Assembly (NCBI RefSeq): GCF_003970795.1
Contig: NZ_RWKW01000046.1
Coordinates: 1 to 49,070, forward strand
DNA from: Aquibium carbonis
GTDB lineage: Bacteria > Pseudomonadota > Alphaproteobacteria > Rhizobiales > Rhizobiaceae
Direction: 5' to 3'
Length of the DNA stretch: 49,070 nucleotides
Every line of letters starts with the position of its first letter. Within the stretch, counting starts at the first letter, position 1. Shown one piece after another: positions 17,548-28,081 of this stretch. A model generated the notes under the pieces. The model worked only from the letters and a program-made list of their open reading frames with translations, was not told the origin of the DNA and searched no databases. The position numbers and the translations under genes were made by a program.

Positions 17548-18744
17548 ATGAAGCTCGTCGAACAGTACATTTTCCTGCGCGCGCTGAAGGTTTCGGCGAC
17601 GACGCTCGCCATCGCGGTGGCAATCGTCTGGACGACGCAGGTCCTGTCCCGAATCAATCTCGTCACCGACAATGGGCAAACCGCGGTGACCTTCCTCACG
17701 CTGGCAACCCTGCTGCTGCCCACCGTCATCCCGGTCGTTGCGCCTTTCGCAGTCATCATTGGCGCCACGCAGACCCTCTCGGCGATGAACCAGGATTCCG
17801 AATTGTCCGTCATTGCCGCGTCCGGGGCCGGCCGCATGACCATCGTGCGCCCAATCATGCTGCTCGCTGTGCTGACGGCCCTTTTTGCGCTCTTCGTCGA
17901 CGTCGCACTGGAGCCTTCCGCGCGGCAACGCGTGCGCATGATCCTCTCGACTTCGCATGCCGATCTTCTCTCCACGGTCATCCAGGAAGGCACGTTCCGC
18001 AGAATCGAAGACGGTCTCTACGTCCAGGTGAGCGACAGGCTGCCCGACGGCAGGCTGGGCGGCATCGTCGTCGCCGATTCGCGGCAGGAGAACATCGACC
18101 TGCTGTTCTATGCCAAGGACGGCGACATCCAGGAGGTCGACGGCGGCCAGGTTCTGCTGATGCGAGACGGCGAGGTTCATCGCAAGGCACCAGGCGGCGA
18201 CGTTTCGGTCATCCGCTTCGTATCCTACGCCTTCGATCTCTCAGGCTTCGCGTCGAGATCGGGCGAAGTCTACCTGTCGGCCAAGGACCGATCGCTCGCC
18301 TATCTGCTCGACCCTCCGCCCGACGACCGCATCATGCAGCAGTCGCCCCGGCGCTATACCGCTGAAATCCACCGCATATTCTCGGAGTGGCTCTATCCGA
18401 TCGTCTTCGGCCTGTTTGCGATCGCGGCGGCCGGCGACGTCCGCTCTCATCGCGAAGCGCGGATCCACCCCATGATCACCGCGATCGCCTGCGGACTGGT
18501 CGCGCGCTGGCAAGGCTATTACCTCACGGAGAACATCGAGGACTCTGCCGCCTACGTTCCGTGGGTCTACGCCTCCATCGCGGGCAACATGATGTTTGCG
18601 CTCTTTTTCATCATGACTGGTCGCGCAATGACCCCGCCGGCCGGTTGGCTCGCGGCGATCACCAATGCGTTTGCAACCTTGACCGGCCGTCGAACGGATC
18701 GGTTTGGCGACGTCCGCGCCGGCGCGGCACAGGGGCGGTCATGA
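17548..18744 (+). CDS. lptF: LPS export permease LptF
   Basis: LptF and LptG form the membrane part of the LptB2FG transporter that extracts LPS from the inner membrane. The 398-residue protein has the expected architecture: three N-terminal helices (to about residue 125), a periplasmic beta-jellyroll domain (about 130-265) and three C-terminal helices. The N-terminus MKLVEQYIFLRALKV and the loop PFAVIIGATQTLSAMNQDSELSVIAASG with the coupling helix that contacts LptB are characteristic. Its stop overlaps the lptG ATG, and lptD and a SurA-like gene follow, giving a complete export-and-assembly operon apart from lptB/A/C. Confidence 0.95.
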   Translation: MKLVEQYIFLRALKVSATTLAIAVAIVWTTQVLSRINLVTDNGQTAVTFLTLATLLLPTVIPVVAPFAVIIGATQTLSAMNQDSELSVIAASGAGRMTIVRPIMLLAVLTALFALFVDVALEPSARQRVRMILSTSHADLLSTVIQEGTFRRIEDGLYVQVSDRLPDGRLGGIVVADSRQENIDLLFYAKDGDIQEVDGGQVLLMRDGEVHRKAPGGDVSVIRFVSYAFDLSGFASRSGEVYLSAKDRSLAYLLDPPPDDRIMQQSPRRYTAEIHRIFSEWLYPIVFGLFAIAAAGDVRSHREARIHPMITAIACGLVARWQGYYLTENIEDSAAYVPWVYASIAGNMMFALFFIMTGRAMTPPAGWLAAITNAFATLTGRRTDRFGDVRAGAAQGRS

Positions 18745-19829
18745 TTGGCTGGACACTGGGGCGCTATTTCTTCCGCCGCTACATCAGCATCGTGATCTGG
18801 TTCCTGATCGGAATCTTTTCGCTGATCTTCATCATCGACTTTACCGAGCAGTCCAACCGGTTCAGCGGCCTGCCTGGCTACAGCCTGCCCATCGGCCTTC
18901 TGATGACGAGCCTCCGGGCGCCTATGGTGCTCCAGATCACGGTTCCGTTCATCGCCCTGTTTGCCGCCATGGCCACGCTGATCGTGCTGAACCGGAAATA
19001 CGAACTCGTGATCGCCCGGTCCGCCGGCATTTCGGCCTGGCAGTTTCTCCTGCCTTTGTGTGTGGGCGCCATGGTATTCGGCCTCGCCTCCGTCTTCGTT
19101 CTCAATCCGATTGCCGCGCATGGCTTCTCGCGTGTCGAGCGCATGGAAAGCGAGATCCGTTCGGGCCGGTCTAACAAGGTATCGAGTTCATCCGCGCATT
19201 GGCTTCGGCAGCGCGGCGACGATGGCGACATCATCATCGGCGCGCGCGCAGTGCTCGACGGGGGGCTCGTTCTGTCGGACGCGGTGTTCATCCACGTCGA
19301 CAAGGAAGGCCAGATCACCGAACGCCAGGATGCCCGACGAGCAGAACTCGCCCAGGGCGAATGGATCCTGAGCAACGTGCGTGGCTTCATGTCGGGCGAG
19401 ATGCCGACGCTAGCGGAGAGCGCGCGCATTCCGACGAATCTGCGGCCCGAATTCGTTCAGCAGCGCCTCGCTCGTCCCGAGGCGACACCCTTTTTCGAAC
19501 TGAGCGAAAAGATCGAAACAGCGAAGGCCTTCGGCTTTGCCACCAACGCGTTTTCGATGCAGTATCACTCGCTCATCGCCCTGCCCGTGCTCATGGTGGC
19601 AATGACACTGATCGCGGCGACGGTATCGATGGGATTCGTGAGGCTGGGGCAGTCGGGTACGCTCATTCTGGGTGGCATAGCAGCCGGGTTTCTGCTTTAT
19701 GTCGTCACGACTCTCGTGAAGGCGTTCGGCAGTTCGGGGATCGTGCCGCCGGTCGTGGCAGCGTGGGTTCCGGTTGTCATCGCGATGTTCTTTGGCGTGA
19801 CATTCCTGCTGTACAAGGAGGACGGTTAG
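18741..19829 (+). CDS. lptG: LPS export permease LptG
   Basis: The 362-residue partner of LptF has the same three-plus-three helix plan with a periplasmic jellyroll (about residues 130-265). It begins MIGWTLGRYFFRRYIS; the coupling-helix region is ALFAAMATLIVLNRKYELVIARSAGIS. The start overlaps the lptF stop by four bases, and the stop TAG shares a base with the lptD GTG start, so lptF, lptG and lptD appear translationally coupled. Confidence 0.95.
   Translation: MIGWTLGRYFFRRYISIVIWFLIGIFSLIFIIDFTEQSNRFSGLPGYSLPIGLLMTSLRAPMVLQITVPFIALFAAMATLIVLNRKYELVIARSAGISAWQFLLPLCVGAMVFGLASVFVLNPIAAHGFSRVERMESEIRSGRSNKVSSSSAHWLRQRGDDGDIIIGARAVLDGGLVLSDAVFIHVDKEGQITERQDARRAELAQGEWILSNVRGFMSGEMPTLAESARIPTNLRPEFVQQRLARPEATPFFELSEKIETAKAFGFATNAFSMQYHSLIALPVLMVAMTLIAATVSMGFVRLGQSGTLILGGIAAGFLLYVVTTLVKAFGSSGIVPPVVAAWVPVVIAMFFGVTFLLYKEDG
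19815..19822 (+). promoter_or_regulatory. Strong Shine-Dalgarno fixing the lptD GTG start
   Basis: AAGGAGGA lies at the 3' end of lptG, six bases before the GTG at 19829. It supports that GTG as the lptD start in place of any longer in-frame reading that would overlap lptG. Confidence 0.75.
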
Positions 19830-22249
19830 TGCAGTTGGTGTGGAGTAGCGGCGGGGTGGCAGCGCATGCGCGCGCGCTCTGCGGCGCGACGGCCCTGGCC
19901 TTGCTCTGCGCGTTCGGCGCAGCGTCGGTTCATGCGCAGGAGTTCGGCGACCTCAGCATGGCCACGAGCGATGGGCCGATGCTGCTCGAAGCAGACAACC
20001 TCATCTACGACAATGACAAGCAGACCGTAACGGCGGCCGGGGACGTGCGGATCGAGTACGACGGCAATCGTCTCGTTGCTCGCCGCATCACCTACAACCA
20101 GCAGACTGGCCGCATCGTAGCGTCCGGCAACGTCGAGATCATCTACCGGGACGGGACGCGGATCTTTTCGGACGACATCGACGTCACGGATGATTTCGCC
20201 GACGGCTTCGTCAATGCGCTGCGCGTCGAAACCGTGGACGATACCTATTTCGCCGCAGAGAGCGCGGAACGCCGCGGCGGGTTGCTGACGATCTTCAACA
20301 ATGGCGTCTACACCGCCTGCGCACCGTGCGAGGCAAATCCGGACAGGGCGCCGATCTGGCGCGTGAAATCGCGCAAGATCATCTGGAATGGCCAGTCACG
20401 AACCGTTCGGTTCGAGTCCGCCCAGTTCGAGTTCTTCGGCATGCCGCTCGCTCGCCTGCCTGCCTTCGAGATCGCCGACCCTTCGGTGACGCGCAAGACG
20501 GGCTTCCTGATCCCGTCCATCGGCTATTCGAGGGAACTCGGCGCGCGTCTTTCTCAGCCCTATTTCATCGCGTTGTCGCCCACCTACGACCTGACCCTGA
20601 CCGCCCACACCTATACCCGGCAGGGATTTCTCGGCGAGGCCGAGTGGCGCCAGCGTTTTGACAACGGCTTCTATTCGCTCAAGGCCGCGGGCATCATTCA
20701 GCAGAACCCCGACGCGTTTCGTGCCGACTACATCGACGCGGAGGAGAAGACGCGCTGGATGGTGGGAACGAAGGGATCGTTCAAGATCAATCCGCGCTGG
20801 GTCTTCGGATGGGATGCGTTGATCCAGAGTGACCCGAGTTTTTCACGGACCTACGGTATCGAAGGCTATTCTCAGACAAGGCGCGTCGACACCATCAATC
20901 TGACCGGCCTCGACGATCGGAATTACTTTGATGTCCGGTTCCTCAAGTTCAGGGTTCAGGACCGGGTTCGCGACGAACGGGATCCGTTCCAGCCCTGGGT
21001 GCTGCCATCGCTCGACTATGCCTATACGCTCGACAACCCCGTGGCCGGCGGGGAGCTCGCATTCGATGTGAACCTGGCCGTGGTGCACCGGAGTGACCTC
21101 GACTACCGAGCCTACAATGTCCTGGACCCGCTTTCGCCCCGCTTCGGGGGAGCCGAAGGCACCTCGGGACGACTGACCGTTGCCGCGGAGTGGAAGCGCA
21201 ACTTCATCACCGACGGCGGCGTCGTGCTGACGCCCTTGCTTGCAGCTCGTGGCGACATGATCGGTACGGATTTGTCGGCCGCGTCCCTCGGCGCCTATTC
21301 CGACATGGCGACAAATCTCGCCGGCCTGGATTATTCGCATGACGGCAGTTCCTATGGCGCTGTCGCCGCCGACATTCGTTCATCCTACTATCGGGGTATG
21401 GCGACCGCCGGCATGGAGGTCCGTTGGCCGGTGCTTTTTTCGACGACCAGCGCATCCCACATCCTCGAGCCCATCGGGCAACTCCTGGTCCGGCCGGATG
21501 CCGCTTACGGTGGTTCCCTGTCGATCCCCAACGAGGACGCCCAGAGCCTGGTGTTCGATGCCACCAACCTGTTCGAGCACGACAAGTTTTCCGGGTACGA
21601 CCTGATCGAAGGCGGGACGCGCGCCAATCTTGGTCTTCGCTATTCGGGCGATTTCGGTGGCGGCTGGACAGCGAACGCCGTATTCGGTCAATCCTATCAT
21701 ATCGCGGGCGACAATCCCTTCGCCCAGCCGAATCTCGTCAATGCAGGCGCGTTTTCGGGATTGGAAACGGACGTGTCCGACTTCGTGGGTATGGTCAGCG
21801 TCCAGACGCCGGGGAGCCTCACGCTTTCGGCTGGCGGGCGGTTCGACGAAAAGACCCTCGCGGTGCGCCGCACCGACTTTGGAGCACAGGCAACGGTTGG
21901 ACAGGTCGATCTGGTTGCGACCTACACTTTCATCGAAAGCCAGCCTCTCTACGGCTTCGACAATGATCGGCGCGAGATCTCCCTGGCCAGCCGGGTCAGA
22001 CTGACGGAGAACTGGTCGGTCACCGGCCGCGGAGCATACGATTTCGAATCCGAGACACTGGTGAAAAGCGGCATCAACTTCGCTTATGCCGACGAGTGCT
22101 TCACCTACGCCATGGCGGTGACGCGCACCGAAACCATCGACGAAGGCGACGTCGATTTCAATTTCGGTTTCCGGATCGGCTTCCGGACGATCGGCGATTT
22201 CGGATCCGCGGAAACGAGTTTTCCGGAGTTCACCACCGTCAATCGATAA
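19829..22249 (+). CDS. lptD: LPS-assembly outer membrane protein LptD
   Basis: LptD is the outer-membrane barrel that, plugged by LptE, inserts LPS into the outer leaflet. The 806-residue protein starts at a GTG with a strong ribosome site. It has a signal peptide (cleavage near SVHA|QEF), an N-terminal OstA/LptA-like jellyroll (LLEADNLIYDNDKQTVTAAGDVRIEYD and on) and a long C-terminal barrel domain with many strands ending GFRTIGDFG. The mature chain shows three cysteines: a CxxC pair in YTACAPCEAN near residue 168, and one in DECFTYAM near the C-terminus. This differs from the four-cysteine plan of the E. coli protein. Confidence 0.95.
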   Translation: MQLVWSSGGVAAHARALCGATALALLCAFGAASVHAQEFGDLSMATSDGPMLLEADNLIYDNDKQTVTAAGDVRIEYDGNRLVARRITYNQQTGRIVASGNVEIIYRDGTRIFSDDIDVTDDFADGFVNALRVETVDDTYFAAESAERRGGLLTIFNNGVYTACAPCEANPDRAPIWRVKSRKIIWNGQSRTVRFESAQFEFFGMPLARLPAFEIADPSVTRKTGFLIPSIGYSRELGARLSQPYFIALSPTYDLTLTAHTYTRQGFLGEAEWRQRFDNGFYSLKAAGIIQQNPDAFRADYIDAEEKTRWMVGTKGSFKINPRWVFGWDALIQSDPSFSRTYGIEGYSQTRRVDTINLTGLDDRNYFDVRFLKFRVQDRVRDERDPFQPWVLPSLDYAYTLDNPVAGGELAFDVNLAVVHRSDLDYRAYNVLDPLSPRFGGAEGTSGRLTVAAEWKRNFITDGGVVLTPLLAARGDMIGTDLSAASLGAYSDMATNLAGLDYSHDGSSYGAVAADIRSSYYRGMATAGMEVRWPVLFSTTSASHILEPIGQLLVRPDAAYGGSLSIPNEDAQSLVFDATNLFEHDKFSGYDLIEGGTRANLGLRYSGDFGGGWTANAVFGQSYHIAGDNPFAQPNLVNAGAFSGLETDVSDFVGMVSVQTPGSLTLSAGGRFDEKTLAVRRTDFGAQATVGQVDLVATYTFIESQPLYGFDNDRREISLASRVRLTENWSVTGRGAYDFESETLVKSGINFAYADECFTYAMAVTRTETIDEGDVDFNFGFRIGFRTIGDFGSAETSFPEFTTVNR

Positions 22250-22341
22250 TCGATTCGGCGCGAAGTCATGGTTTCGCCGCATCAATGCGAGAAGAGGCGG
22301 TGACCGACCGTCCGAAGACCTACACGGGGGAAACCTTTTCC

Positions 22342-23268
22342 ATGATGTCGATCCTACGACGCCTCGCGATCCCTGCCCTTCTGTCCGGCGGCATGGTCGC
22401 GCCTTTCGCCGCCGTTTCGCTTGTCACCGCCGCACATGCCAGCGAAATCAAGCATGTGGTCAACAACATTCCGGTCACGAGCTACGACATCGCTCGCCGC
22501 AGCGCATTCATGAAGCTGCAGCGCCGCAATGGCAGCGCTTCCGAGGCGATGATCGAGCAGGCTCTGCAGATGTCGGAAGTCGCGCGCTTGCGGATCAACA
22601 TCCCCGACAAGCAGGTTGACGACGCCTATGCCCGCTTCGCGTCCGGCAACAAGCTCGGCGTAGCCCAGCTCGACCAGATCCTCGCTCAGTCCGGCGTGAC
22701 CAAGCAGCACTTCAAGGATTACATTCGCGCCCAGATCGGTTGGAATCAGGCTCTTGGCGCGCGTGCGCGCTCCGAGGGACGGATCAGCGAGCAGGATGCC
22801 GTTCAGCGCATGCTGCAAAAGGGCGGCCAGAAGCCCACGGCAACCGAATACATGCTGCAACAGGTGATCTTCGTGCTGCCCGCAAGCGAGCGGAACGCAC
22901 GGATGGCCACGCGCAAGCGCGAAGCTGAGGCAATGCGGGCCCGCTTCAGCGGCTGCGATACCACGCGCGAGTTCGCCAGGGGTCTCATCGACGTGACCGT
23001 GCGCGATCTCGGACGGATCGTGGCGCCGGAACTGCCGCCGGATTGGGAAGCGCCCATCAAGGCGACCCAACCCGGAAAGGCAACGCCGGTGCGCGAAACC
23101 GACCGCGGCGTCGAGTTCATCGGCATCTGCAGCACGCGCGAGGTGTCCGACGACCGCGTGGCACGCATGGTTTTCCAGAACGAGGCTGCCGAAGACGGCA
23201 AGGTCGACGAACTGGCCAAGAAGTACATGGACGAACTGCGAAAGAATGCGCGTATCGTCAACCGCTGA
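22342..23268 (+). CDS. SurA-like periplasmic chaperone
   Basis: The 308-residue protein has a signal peptide (cleavage after AHAS or AHA) and a SurA-type N-terminal chaperone domain: [27 protein letters not shown], with the four-helix part that follows. A parvulin-like region comes after ([37 protein letters not shown]). Canonical parvulin residues are not all evident, so isomerase activity is uncertain. It probably escorts outer-membrane proteins such as LptD, encoded just upstream. The start is taken at the first of two adjacent ATGs before the signal peptide (22342 and 22345); an in-frame ATG at 22285 is possible but less likely. Its end overlaps pdxA by 23 bases. Confidence 0.88.
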   Translation: MMSILRRLAIPALLSGGMVAPFAAVSLVTAAHASEIKHVVNNIPVTSYDIARRSAFMKLQRRNGSASEAMIEQALQMSEVARLRINIPDKQVDDAYARFASGNKLGVAQLDQILAQSGVTKQHFKDYIRAQIGWNQALGARARSEGRISEQDAVQRMLQKGGQKPTATEYMLQQVIFVLPASERNARMATRKREAEAMRARFSGCDTTREFARGLIDVTVRDLGRIVAPELPPDWEAPIKATQPGKATPVRETDRGVEFIGICSTREVSDDRVARMVFQNEAAEDGKVDELAKKYMDELRKNARIVNR

Positions 23269-24295
23269 GGTCCCGCCGCTGTCCCTACCCCTGGCGTTGA
23301 CCTCGGGCGATCCCTCAGGGATCGGTCCGGAACTGACGATCATCGCCTGGATGCAGCGTCATTCGCTGCGCCTGCCTCCCTTCTACGTCCTGTCCGACCC
23401 TGCTCTCCTGGCGGCCCGGGCACGCGGGCTCGGACTGGACGTGCCGATGCAAGCCGTCCTTCCAGGACAGGCCCGAGAGACCTTCGCGCGTGCCCTTCCC
23501 ATCGTCAGGCTCGACGGACGACTTGCGGACAAACCGGGAGAGCCCGTTCGAGACAACGCTGCGGGTGTCGTCGAGGCGATTGATCGGGCAGTCGCCGACA
23601 CGCTTGCCGGGCGAGCGGCCGCTGTCGTGACCAATCCGATTTCGAAGAAGCCGCTTTATGAGGCGGGCTTTGGCTTTCCTGGCCATACCGAGTACCTCGG
23701 CCATCTGGCGCAACAGGCCACCCTACAGCCGGTGCGCCCGGTCATGATGCTGGCGGGGCCGGACTTGCGGACCATCCCGGTGACGATCCATGTCGCGCTG
23801 CGCGACGTCCCGGGCCTGCTTTCCGTCGACATGATCGTGGAAACGGCGCGGATTGCGGCCCACGATCTGACGCAACGTTTCGGCATCGCGCGCCCGCGCC
23901 TGGCGATTGCCGGGCTCAACCCGCACGCCGGCGAAAACGGCGCGATGGGAATCGAGGACGAAGCAATCGTGCGGCCCGCCGTCGAGGCGCTCCAGCGTGA
24001 GGGCATCGATGCGCGTGGGCCGCTACCCGCCGACACCCTGTTCCATGCGCGTGCACGGGAGGGCTACGACGTGGCGCTGTGCATGTATCACGACCAGGCG
24101 CTGATACCGGCCAAGACGCTCGCATTCGACGAAGCCGTGAACGTGACGCTGGGCCTTCCCTTCGTACGCACCTCACCGGACCACGGTACCGCCTTCGACA
24201 TCGCCGGCAAGGGCGTGGCGCGGCCCGACAGCCTGATCGCCGCGCTGCGGCTGGCGGCGACGCTGGCACAAGTCTCTCTGCGTGCCGCGGCATGA
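23246..24295 (+). CDS. pdxA: 4-hydroxythreonine-4-phosphate dehydrogenase
   Basis: PdxA oxidises 4-phosphohydroxy-L-threonine in the DXP-dependent route to pyridoxal 5'-phosphate. The 349-residue protein has the family's N-terminal [15 protein letters not shown], and the three metal-binding histidines in [20 protein letters not shown] and [21 protein letters not shown] is also conserved. The start ATG lies within the 3' end of the SurA-like gene (23-base overlap). The stop overlaps the rsmA ATG, an order shared with many proteobacteria (surA-pdxA-rsmA). Confidence 0.96.
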   Translation: MRVSSTAEVPPLSLPLALTSGDPSGIGPELTIIAWMQRHSLRLPPFYVLSDPALLAARARGLGLDVPMQAVLPGQARETFARALPIVRLDGRLADKPGEPVRDNAAGVVEAIDRAVADTLAGRAAAVVTNPISKKPLYEAGFGFPGHTEYLGHLAQQATLQPVRPVMMLAGPDLRTIPVTIHVALRDVPGLLSVDMIVETARIAAHDLTQRFGIARPRLAIAGLNPHAGENGAMGIEDEAIVRPAVEALQREGIDARGPLPADTLFHARAREGYDVALCMYHDQALIPAKTLAFDEAVNVTLGLPFVRTSPDHGTAFDIAGKGVARPDSLIAALRLAATLAQVSLRAAA

Positions 24296-25128
24296 CGACC
24301 GATGGGCTGCCTCCGCTTCGCGAGGTGATCGCCACACACGGGCTCGATGCGAAGAAGTCGCTCGGGCAGAATTTTCTTCTCGATCTGAACCTGACGGGCA
24401 AGATCGCCCGCGCTGCGGGGGACCTGACGCAATGCACCGTGATCGAGGTCGGACCGGGTCCCGGCGGGCTGACGCGGGCGCTTCTGTCTTCAGGCGCGCG
24501 ACGGGTTATTGCGATCGAACGTGACGAGCGGTGCCTCTCTGCTCTGGCACAGATCCGTGATCACTATCCGGGGCGGTTGGAGGTGATATCGGGTGACGCG
24601 CTCAAAACCGATTTCGCTGCGCTCGCCACCGGAGAGACCGTCCGGATCGTCGCGAACCTGCCGTACAACATCGGCACCGAACTGCTCGTGCGCTGGCTGA
24701 CCACACCGGACTGGCCACCTTTCTGGACATCGATGACATTGATGTTCCAGAAGGAAGTGGCCGAGCGGATCGTAGCAGCGCCCGGTGCCGATGCCTATGG
24801 CCGACTTGGCGTTCTCGCTGGTTGGCGGACGGATGCCCGCATCGCCTTCGACGTGCCTCGCCAGGCCTTCACACCACCACCGAAGGTTACCTCATCGGTG
24901 GTTCACCTGACACCCCGAGCCGCACCGATGCGCGCGGAGCTGAAGCTCCTGGAACGCGTAACCGAAGCGGCGTTTGGACAACGCCGCAAGATGCTGCGCC
25001 AGAGCCTCAAGAGGGTGGGCGGCGAAACCTTGCTGTCGTACGCTGGTATCGATGGGACGCGCCGGGCCGAAACGCTGAGCGTCGAGGAGTTCGTGCGCCT
25101 TGCCAACGGCATCACACCGTCGGCCTGA
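24292..25128 (+). CDS. rsmA: 16S rRNA (A1518/A1519) dimethyltransferase
   Basis: RsmA (KsgA) dimethylates two adjacent adenines near the 3' end of 16S rRNA using S-adenosylmethionine, a late 30S assembly checkpoint. The 278-residue protein contains the family sequence [11 protein letters not shown] at the N-terminus, the SAM-binding [14 protein letters not shown], acidic AIERDERCL, and the catalytic NLPYNIGT. The C-terminal domain has [13 protein letters not shown]. The ATG overlaps the pdxA stop (ATGA). Convergent gmk begins 12 bases after its stop on the opposite strand. Confidence 0.96.
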   Translation: MTTDGLPPLREVIATHGLDAKKSLGQNFLLDLNLTGKIARAAGDLTQCTVIEVGPGPGGLTRALLSSGARRVIAIERDERCLSALAQIRDHYPGRLEVISGDALKTDFAALATGETVRIVANLPYNIGTELLVRWLTTPDWPPFWTSMTLMFQKEVAERIVAAPGADAYGRLGVLAGWRTDARIAFDVPRQAFTPPPKVTSSVVHLTPRAAPMRAELKLLERVTEAAFGQRRKMLRQSLKRVGGETLLSYAGIDGTRRAETLSVEEFVRLANGITPSA

Positions 25129-25140
25129 GACCCAGCGTTC

Positions 25141-25797
<657 letters not shown>

Positions 25798-25801
25798 GCC
25801 T

Positions 25802-26692
25802 CTACTCCAGATTTTGCAGCTGTTCCCGGAACTGGTCGACGACGACCTTCAGTTCCAGGCCAATCGCCGTAACGGTTGTCGCATTCGACTTCGAACACAG
25901 CGTATTCGATTCGCGATTGAATTCCTGCGCCAGAAAATCGAGCCGACGCCCAATTGCGCCCCCCTCCTCGATCATGCCGCGGGCCGCTCGCACATGGGCT
26001 TTCAGTCGGTCGATCTCTTCGCGGATGTCCGCCTTGGTGGCCAGCAGAGCGGCCTCCATATGCAGCCTCGTCTCATCAAGCGCGGTCCCGGCGGCTTCCA
26101 TCAGGATCCTCACCTGCCCGCCGATCCGCTCGCGGATGACAGCGGGGTTGCGCGATGGATCAGCCTCAGCGCGCAACACAAGATGCTCGATGGTCGAAAG
26201 GTGCCCCAGCAAAATGGCCGCCAACGCCGCCCCTTCCGAACGCCTCGATTGCTCGAGACCGGCCGCCGCCTCTTCGAGCACCGACAAACTCGCTGAATCG
26301 AGCGTATTGCGCATCTCCTCGTCTTCGGCGAGTTCGGGAATTTCAAGGACACCGCGCAAGGCGAGCAGGCCATCGGCCGTGGCGGGGGCGCAGCCAAAAC
26401 GTTCCTGCAGGCGCTTGGCCAGATGGGCCGCTTCCTCGAGCAGGACCTCGTTGACGACCGGCCGCACCGCCGAATTGTTGCGGGAAAGCGTGAGCGACGC
26501 CTGGACGTTACCGCGCGAGAACCGCTTCTGAATGATCTGCTTGGCGGCCTGCTCGAGCCTTTCAAGGCCGGGCGGAAGACGCAGGCGCGCCTCGAGCCCC
26601 TTGCCGTTCACCGAGCGCAGTTCCCAAGCGATCGACGCACCAGCCAGTTCCGCCGACGCGCGAGCGAAGCCCGTCATGCTCTGAACAGCCAT
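25802..26692 (-). CDS. yicC: YicC-family endoribonuclease
   Basis: The 296-residue protein shows both conserved ends of the YicC family: the N-terminal [12 protein letters not shown] with [12 protein letters not shown], and the C-terminal [23 protein letters not shown]. Family members have been shown to be endoribonucleases in other bacteria, so an RNA-turnover role in the cytosol is expected. The start is preceded by a G-rich site (GGGGGGAA). It sits between mltG and gmk. Confidence 0.93.
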   Translation of the reverse strand: MAVQSMTGFARASAELAGASIAWELRSVNGKGLEARLRLPPGLERLEQAAKQIIQKRFSRGNVQASLTLSRNNSAVRPVVNEVLLEEAAHLAKRLQERFGCAPATADGLLALRGVLEIPELAEDEEMRNTLDSASLSVLEEAAAGLEQSRRSEGAALAAILLGHLSTIEHLVLRAEADPSRNPAVIRERIGGQVRILMEAAGTALDETRLHMEAALLATKADIREEIDRLKAHVRAARGMIEEGGAIGRRLDFLAQEFNRESNTLCSKSNATTVTAIGLELKVVVDQFREQLQNLE

Positions 26693-26721
26693 GGATGTTC
26701 CCCCCGCTCGAGCGCAGGCGC

Positions 26722-27894
26722 TCAGTCGGCAACCGCCGGCGCGGATACCTCAGTTGCCGCCGCCGCTTCACGGCGCTTGCGCTCGATCTCGCGCCAGCGC
26801 GAGACATTCTCGTTGTGCTCGGCCAGCGTCGCCGCGAAGACGTGCCCGCCCGTCCCGTCGGCAACGAAATAGAAGTCGTTGGTCTTCGACGGATTCGCCA
26901 CGGCCTCGAGCGACGCGCGGCCAGGAGATGCGATCGGACCAGGAGGCAGGCCGTTAATGGTGTACGTGTTGTACGGAGTGGGCTTGTCGATGTCGGAGCG
27001 GTAGATTGGCCGGTCTGCCGGTTTGCCCTTGCCGCCGAACAAACCGTAAATGATCGTGGGATCCGACTGCAGGCGCATGCCCTTGTTCAGCCGGTTGATG
27101 AAAACCGCAGCCACGCGCGAGCGTTCCTCGGCCTGTCCGGTTTCCTTCTCGACGATCGAGGCGAGCGTAACGAATTCGTTGATGTCCTTGAGTGGCAGCC
27201 CTTCGACACGCCGCGCCCAGATGCTTTCGACGAGGCGGGACTGCGCCGCGATCATGCGCTCGATCAGATCCTTGCGCTGCGTCCCGCGCGTGAACCGCTG
27301 CGTGTCGGCGACCAGGCTGCCTTCCGGCGGCATGTCGGCCGGCATGTCGCCGACGAGCGCTTCGTGTTCGGCGATGCGCTGAAATGCCTGTTCGACCGTG
27401 AGCCCTTCCGGAATCGTCAGAGAGTACAGCACGGATCGACCGCTTTTCAGGAGTTCCATGATGTCATGCATGGACGCGCGCGGCCTGACCTCATATTCGC
27501 CTGCCTTCAATTCGGAATCGGCGCCATAGGCACGCACGCCAAGGGCGAAAATGCGCGCATCACTGATCAGTCCGGTGCGCTCCAACTGGGCGGCGATCTC
27601 GCGAACGCCGGTATTGGGCCGAATCATCACGACATCGCCGGTCGTGGAAGGCCCAGGACCTTCGAACTCGCCCTTGCCAAAATACACAAGCAGCCCGGCA
27701 CCGATGGTCACCAGGAAGATGGCCGACATCACGAAGTTCAGAAAGATGACGAACTGGCTGCGCGAGGCGCGAGAGCGGCGGGGCGGAGGCGTACCCATCT
27801 CCGGGCGAAGCGCCTCGTTGGCGGTCTTCGGCACGATCGGCTTCGCCGCCTCACGGCGGCGTCCGAACTCCGGTTGATTCGCGGTATCGCTCAT
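26722..27894 (-). CDS. mltG: Endolytic murein transglycosylase MltG
   Basis: MltG cuts nascent glycan strands and so sets peptidoglycan chain length. The 390-residue protein has an N-terminal cytoplasmic stretch, one membrane helix (FVIFLNFVMSAIFLVTIGAGLLVYF) and a periplasmic YceG domain. A LysM-like subdomain (VVMIRPNTGVREIAAQLE) is included. The catalytic glutamate lies in LASIVEKETG, and the conserved SDPTIIYGL and NTYTINGLPPGPIASPG follow. GAGGGTGA precedes the start. It follows fabF in the fatty-acid cluster, and yicC-gmk lies downstream. Confidence 0.95.
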   Translation of the reverse strand: MSDTANQPEFGRRREAAKPIVPKTANEALRPEMGTPPPRRSRASRSQFVIFLNFVMSAIFLVTIGAGLLVYFGKGEFEGPGPSTTGDVVMIRPNTGVREIAAQLERTGLISDARIFALGVRAYGADSELKAGEYEVRPRASMHDIMELLKSGRSVLYSLTIPEGLTVEQAFQRIAEHEALVGDMPADMPPEGSLVADTQRFTRGTQRKDLIERMIAAQSRLVESIWARRVEGLPLKDINEFVTLASIVEKETGQAEERSRVAAVFINRLNKGMRLQSDPTIIYGLFGGKGKPADRPIYRSDIDKPTPYNTYTINGLPPGPIASPGRASLEAVANPSKTNDFYFVADGTGGHVFAATLAEHNENVSRWREIERKRREAAAATEVSAPAVAD

Positions 27895-28081
27895 CGGTTC
27901 ACCCTCGCTCCCTCACTCCGGCATCCGTCTCTCGTTCGATGCGGCAACGCCAGCGCCAGCCGTCGCCTCGGACGGAATTGCGTCGAATCGCAACAGCCCG
28001 CACATACACCATTTTCAGGTCACGATGTCGCGGGCGAAGACTATCGAGGATTATGGCAAAAATGACGCCTGGACGCGACAG

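Noticed and set aside
22285-22341. Upstream ATG as the start of the SurA-like protein
   Set aside because: It would put 19 polar residues before the signal peptide; the ATG pair at 22342/22345 directly precedes it.
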